From CAIWHR01 sp040006895 (GTDB lineage Bacteria > Pseudomonadota > Gammaproteobacteria > Burkholderiales > Casimicrobiaceae): a DNA stretch of 10,203 nucleotides. The notes under the pieces are model-generated. The model saw nothing but the letters and a program-made list of their open reading frames with translations. It did not search any database and was not told the DNA's origin. The position numbers were made by a program, and so were the translations under genes. This document shows, piece after piece, positions 6,838 to 10,203 of the stretch; position 1 is the stretch's first letter; every line of letters begins with the position of its first letter. The stretch covers positions 1 through 10,203 of the forward strand of contig JBDTWB010000149.1 of NCBI GenBank assembly GCA_040006895.1, written 5' to 3'.

Positions 6838-8834
6838 CGCACGAAGAACAACAGCGCCAGCAGGGTCACGAAGCTGTAGACGAGGTACACGGCAATGCGA
6901 CCCTGCTGGATGCGTGCCACCAGGCGGGCCACGGCATCCGCGCCGCGCGCTACGGGCAGATAGAGCCGGTGCCAGAAGTGATCGGCGACGTGGACCGCGT
7001 AGCGCGGCGCGCGATCGAACGGCGATGGCAGATGTCGCTCCATCCGGAAGAACGGCTCGAACACCTGCCGGATCGGCTGGCCGAAGCCTTCCGCAGTGTC
7101 CTGCATGCGGGCGGTCCGGACCGGGGAGCCACAATCCCACGCCGGTGCGCGACGCGTCCTGCCGTGCCAGATCCGGTGCACCAGCAACACCGTGAGCAGG
7201 ACGACCGTTGCGATCACCAGCAGCATCACGATCGGACTGTAGCTCGCACGGTCGGCGTCGACCGGGGCGAGTAGCAGCCAGCTGCCGGCACCCTCGCGCA
7301 GCGCCGGCACCCCGACCAGCAGGCGGTTGACGTGATCGACGAGGCCGATGATCGTCACGGGGAAAAGGCCGAGGATTACGCAGCCCAGCGCGAGGTAGGA
7401 GAGACCGACGCGCTCGAGCATGCCGGCGTCGCGGGCGTTGGCAAGGGCCGGCTCACGCGGCTGGCCGAGGAAGATGACACCGTAGAACTTGACCATGACG
7501 TATCCCCCCAGGGCCGCGGTCAGGACCAGCGCCGCGGCTGCGACCGGCACCAGCATGTTCGCGAACGACTGCGGCAGCTGCGGCGTGAACAGGAAGGCCT
7601 GGAGCAGCAACCACTCGGAGACGAAGCCGTTGAGTGGCGGCAGTCCAGCAACGGCGAGAGCGCCGACCAGGGCGAGCCACGCGACCCATGGCATGCGGTG
7701 GATCAGGCCGCCTAGCCTGCCGAGGCTGCGCTCATGGGTTGCGTGCAGCACCGATCCGGTTGCAAGGAACAGCAAACTCTTGAAAAAGGCGTGGTTGAGG
7801 GCGTGGTACAGCACGGCCGTCATCGCCAGCGCCGCGAGCAGATTCTTGCCGTACGCCTTGAACAGGATGGCGAGGCCGATGCCCGCCACCAGGATGCCGA
7901 TGTTCTCGATCGACGAATACGCGAGGAGGCGCTTCATGTCGGTTTGCACGCACGCGAAGATCACGCCGTAGAGTGCGGTGGCGAGTCCGAGCCCCAGCGC
8001 GACCGTCCCCCACCACCACACCGGCGCACCGAGAAGGTCGAAGGTGACCCGCAGCAGGCCGTAGATGGCGGTCTTGAGCATCACTCCGCTGAGTAGCGCC
8101 GACACCGGGGACGGCGCCGCGGGATGCGCTTCGGGGAGCCAGACGTGCAGAGGCAGGAGCCCGGCCTTGGCGCCGAAGCCGAGCAGCGCCAGCAGGAACG
8201 CGGCGGTGGCCCATGGTCCCGTGCGGGTCGCGGTCCGCATGGCGGCGAACGTGTAGTCGCCGTCACCGCCATGCAGCGCGCCGAAGCAGAGCAGGATCGC
8301 CAGCGCGCCGACATGGGCGATCACGAGGTAAAGGAATGCGGCGCGGCGGATCTCCGCGACACGGTGCTCCGTCGCCACCAGGAAGTACGACGCCAGCGCC
8401 ATGGTTTCCCACGCCACCATGAAGACGTAGGCATCGTCGGCCACGAGCACGAGGGCCATCGCCGCGAGGAAGGCGTGGTACTGGAAGCACAGTGCACCGG
8501 GCGCCGCGAGTGTGCTCGCCCGAAAGTGGCCTGCTGAGAAGACCGAGATCGCGGCACTGGCCAGGCCGAGCAGGGCCAGGAAGAACGCCGACAGGGCATC
8601 GAAGCGGAGGTGGAAGGGAAGGTCGGGCAAACCCAGCGGCAGCACGCGGGCTTGCGGCGGGGCGCCGAGGGTGGCGAGCGCGGTGCCGGCGAGCACGATT
8701 GCGACGAGGGCGCCCGCCGCGAACAGCACGCGACCGGCCCGATCGCGGTCGCGGAATCGGACCAGCCCGAGGACCCCGATGACCAGCCAGCCAAGCACGG
8801 CGGCCAGGGTCACCGTGAGTCCGGCGCCGCTCAC
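6834..8834 (-). CDS. hyfB: HyfB-like antiporter-type membrane subunit (NuoL-like), first gene of the operon
   Basis: This protein of about 666 residues (E. coli HyfB is about 672) belongs to the proton_antipo_M family. It has about 15-16 helices and is the larger of two channel subunits. Numbering from the GTG at 8834, channel residues are E143 in VAWETMALAS, K223 in GAKAGLLPLHVWLPEAH, K254 in MLKTAIYGLLR, K352 in HAFFKSLLF, and E407 in LNGFVSEWLLL; all are present. The cytosolic segment near the C-terminus has the HyfB-type WDCGSPVRTARMQDTAEGF (567-585), followed by amphipathic stretches and a final helix. The start is uncertain. The GTG at 8834 precedes the first hydrophobic helix (LTVTLAAVLGWLVIG); another GTG lies at 8813, and no clear Shine-Dalgarno marks either. 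The frame stays open to 9032 but is Arg-rich and unlike protein, and would run into metG. It follows metG on the same strand by about 163 nt. Confidence 0.93.
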   Translation of the reverse strand: MSGAGLTVTLAAVLGWLVIGVLGLVRFRDRDRAGRVLFAAGALVAIVLAGTALATLGAPPQARVLPLGLPDLPFHLRFDALSAFFLALLGLASAAISVFSAGHFRASTLAAPGALCFQYHAFLAAMALVLVADDAYVFMVAWETMALASYFLVATEHRVAEIRRAAFLYLVIAHVGALAILLCFGALHGGDGDYTFAAMRTATRTGPWATAAFLLALLGFGAKAGLLPLHVWLPEAHPAAPSPVSALLSGVMLKTAIYGLLRVTFDLLGAPVWWWGTVALGLGLATALYGVIFACVQTDMKRLLAYSSIENIGILVAGIGLAILFKAYGKNLLAALAMTAVLYHALNHAFFKSLLFLATGSVLHATHERSLGRLGGLIHRMPWVAWLALVGALAVAGLPPLNGFVSEWLLLQAFLFTPQLPQSFANMLVPVAAAALVLTAALGGYVMVKFYGVIFLGQPREPALANARDAGMLERVGLSYLALGCVILGLFPVTIIGLVDHVNRLLVGVPALREGAGSWLLLAPVDADRASYSPIVMLLVIATVVLLTVLLVHRIWHGRTRRAPAWDCGSPVRTARMQDTAEGFGQPIRQVFEPFFRMERHLPSPFDRAPRYAVHVADHFWHRLYLPVARGADAVARLVARIQQGRIAVYLVYSFVTLLALLFFVR

Positions 8835-8997
8835 GGCGCGTGTCGGGAAAACCTGGCGGGCGCGTCGACGCCTGCGCGGTGTTCCACAAACGCCACGCGC
8901 CCGCTGCGGCCGCGGCAGGGCGCGCGCGCGGGAATGGTCGCGCGGCGCGGCGCCGCGCATGCCGTACGGGAAAGCGGACCGCGTCGCGGTCCGAGGA
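8835..8997 (-). promoter_or_regulatory. 163-nt spacer between metG and the operon; likely 5' leader
   Basis: This is the only upstream region for the six-gene operon, so any dedicated promoter or regulator site should lie here. It is extremely GC-rich, with alternating CG runs (8929-8958) and a 14-bp perfect palindrome, gcgcggcgccgcgc (8945-8958). No convincing -35/-10 pair is visible. A terminator-like hairpin lies at its metG end. A 21-codon open frame (GTG near 8897 to TGA 8831) ends in a 4-nt overlap with the proposed hyfB GTG, but its coding status is unproven. Read-through from metG is also possible. Confidence 0.35.
8975..8993 (-). terminator. Hairpin just after metG, possible intrinsic terminator
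   Basis: The sequence holds a perfect 9-nt inverted repeat, cggaccgcg and cgcggtccg, separated by one base (8984). In RNA it would form a 7-8 bp GC-rich stem with a tight loop. It starts 5 nt after the metG stop codon. On the mRNA strand it is followed by CTTTCCC, only a weak U-tract, so termination may be partial. It may let some metG transcripts continue into the operon. Confidence 0.45.
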
Positions 8998-10203
8998 TCA
9001 TTTGATGCGCATGCCGGGCTGCGCGCCGGCATCCGGAGCCAGCAGGTAGATGCCGGGGTCGTCGCCGGAGGCCGCGAGGATCATCGCCTCGGACACGCCG
9101 AACTTCATCTTGCGTGGCGCGAGGTTGGCGACGACTGGGGTGAGGCGCCCGACGAGATCCTCCGGCTTGTACGCGGACTTGATGCCCGCGAACACAGTGC
9201 GCGGGGCCGCCTCGCCGACGTCGAGCGTCAGCTTCACGAGCTTGTCCGCGCCTTCGATGCTCTCGGCATCGACGATCCGCGCGATGCGCAGGTCGAGCTT
9301 CGCGAAGTCCTCGATCGATATCGTGGTGGACGCCGGCGTGACCTCAGGAGTGCTTTTCGAGGTGGGAGAAGCGGCCGAACCGCCCGACGCGGGGATCGCT
9401 GTCAATGCCGCCGGCGCCTCCTTCGGCCCCTCCAGCAGCGCCTCGATCTGCTTCGCGTCGATGCGCTGCATCAGGTGCTTGAAGGGACGGACGCGCGCGG
9501 GCGCCTTCCACGCGTCGCTCCACACGAAGTCGCGATCCATGCCGAAGAGCTCGCGCGCAACACGGCCGGCGAGCTTCGGCAGCACGGGTGCGAGAAGGAC
9601 CGTGAGTTGCTGGAAGCCCTGCAGCGATTGCGATGCGATCGTCTGCAACGCGTCGTGCTTCGCGGGATCCTTGGCCAGCAGCCACGGCTGCGCGGCGTCG
9701 AACGCCTCGTTGAGCCGGTCGGCGATCCGCATCGCGTCGCGCAGCACGCGGCTGTATTCGCGCGCCTCGTAGTTCGCCCGCGCCGTTTCTCCTTCGAGCT
9801 GCGCGATCGTCAGCCGGTTCGCGCGCCCGTCGTCGGTCTCGGCCGGCGTCGCGAGCACGCCGTCGAAGTGTCTCGTCAGGAAGGGCGCAGCGCGGCTCGC
9901 GATGTTCACGTACTTGCCCACCAGGTCGCTGTTCACCCGCGCGAGGAAATCATCGGGGTTGAAATCGATGTCCTCTACGCGGCCGTTGAGCTTCGCGGCG
10001 AGGTAGTAGCGCAACCACTCCGGGTCGAGACCGAGGTCGAGGTAGACCCCGGGGCTGACGCCCGTGCCGCGCGACTTCGACATCTTTTCGCCGGAAGACG
10101 TGATGAACCCGTGCACGTGCACCGCGTCCGGCACCTTGTACGGCGTACCGGCGAACCTGAGCATCGCCGGCCAGAACAGCGTGTGGTGATAGACGATGTC
10201 CTT
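8998..10203 (-). CDS. metG: MetG, methionyl-tRNA synthetase (5'-truncated by window edge)
   Basis: MetG charges tRNA-Met with methionine in the cytoplasm. The frame is open to the right edge, beginning with KDIVYHHTLFWPAM, a conserved MetRS stretch; the true start lies beyond the window, and the Met at 10164 is internal. About 401 C-terminal residues are seen. The catalytic KMSKS loop is intact at nt 10072-10086. It is followed by the anticodon-binding helical domain (LRYYLAAKLNGRVEDIDFN, then VNSDLVGKYVNIASR). Next is a low-complexity Ala/Ser/Pro/Thr linker (around nt 9322-9440). The last ~107 residues (ISIEDFAKLDLRIARIVDAE, nt 9321 down to 9001) form an EMAP-II/Trbp-type tRNA-binding and dimerisation domain, as in E. 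coli MetG. The stop is TGA at 9000-8998. It lies upstream of and co-directional with the hydrogenase-like operon; no functional link is expected. Confidence 0.98.
   Translation of the reverse strand, partial: KDIVYHHTLFWPAMLRFAGTPYKVPDAVHVHGFITSSGEKMSKSRGTGVSPGVYLDLGLDPEWLRYYLAAKLNGRVEDIDFNPDDFLARVNSDLVGKYVNIASRAAPFLTRHFDGVLATPAETDDGRANRLTIAQLEGETARANYEAREYSRVLRDAMRIADRLNEAFDAAQPWLLAKDPAKHDALQTIASQSLQGFQQLTVLLAPVLPKLAGRVARELFGMDRDFVWSDAWKAPARVRPFKHLMQRIDAKQIEALLEGPKEAPAALTAIPASGGSAASPTSKSTPEVTPASTTISIEDFAKLDLRIARIVDAESIEGADKLVKLTLDVGEAAPRTVFAGIKSAYKPEDLVGRLTPVVANLAPRKMKFGVSEAMILAASGDDPGIYLLAPDAGAQPGMRIK

Noticed and set aside
6073..6879. 268-codon + strand frame opposite hyfC
   Set aside because: Antisense of a confident NuoH-like gene; charged, repetitive product typical of a shadow frame.
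1642..8834. Assignment as complex I (Nuo) or a working hydrogenase-4/formate hydrogenlyase
   Set aside because: Complex I would need NuoE/F/G/I/A/J and separate L/M/N genes. A working hydrogenase needs the four nickel cysteines, which are absent. The HyfB/HyfE-type subunits and the NuoC fusion point to the Hyf/Ehr branch.
8835..9032. 66-residue N-terminal extension of HyfB
   Set aside because: Arg-rich, overlaps the metG stop and the terminator-like hairpin, and precedes the first plausible membrane helix without family similarity.

Overview
This GC-rich window (roughly two thirds G+C) reads as a bacterial chromosome segment, most likely from a proteobacterium and possibly a beta- or gammaproteobacterium. 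That guess rests on the close match, from memory, of the UvrA and MetG ends to Escherichia coli-type proteins. The lineage cannot be fixed without a search. Coding is dense, and there is no gene-free stretch above 300 bases.

Layout: the left end (1-1565, + strand) is the C-terminal part of excinuclease subunit UvrA. The right end (8998-10203, - strand) is the C-terminal part of methionyl-tRNA synthetase MetG. Between them lies a compact six-gene operon on the - strand (8834 down to 1642), in transcription order HyfB-, HyfC-, HyfE-, HyfF-, HyfG- and HyfI-like. The first five genes are joined by 4-nt overlaps or 4-nt gaps. The last is set apart by 65 nt that hold a strong imperfect hairpin. The operon follows metG after about 163 nt and converges on uvrA.

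The six proteins form a complete-looking membrane complex related to hydrogenase-4, formate hydrogenlyase and complex I. There are two antiporter-like proton-channel subunits (HyfB, HyfF), a NuoH-like anchor (HyfC), a NuoK-like subunit (HyfE), a large subunit with a fused NuoC-like domain (HyfG), and a small Fe-S subunit (HyfI).

The key observation is that the large subunit has lost all four cysteines that hold the [NiFe] centre: the first CxxC is Ser-Ala-Asp-Ser and the second is Ser-Trp-Glu-Asn. The small subunit keeps its four Fe-S cysteines, and the membrane arm keeps its channel Glu and Lys residues. This fits the poorly understood energy-converting hydrogenase-related (Ehr) group: an ion-translocating complex that cannot be a classical hydrogenase and whose redox partner is unknown. 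No ferredoxin-like subunit, formate dehydrogenase or hydrogenase maturation gene is present in the window.
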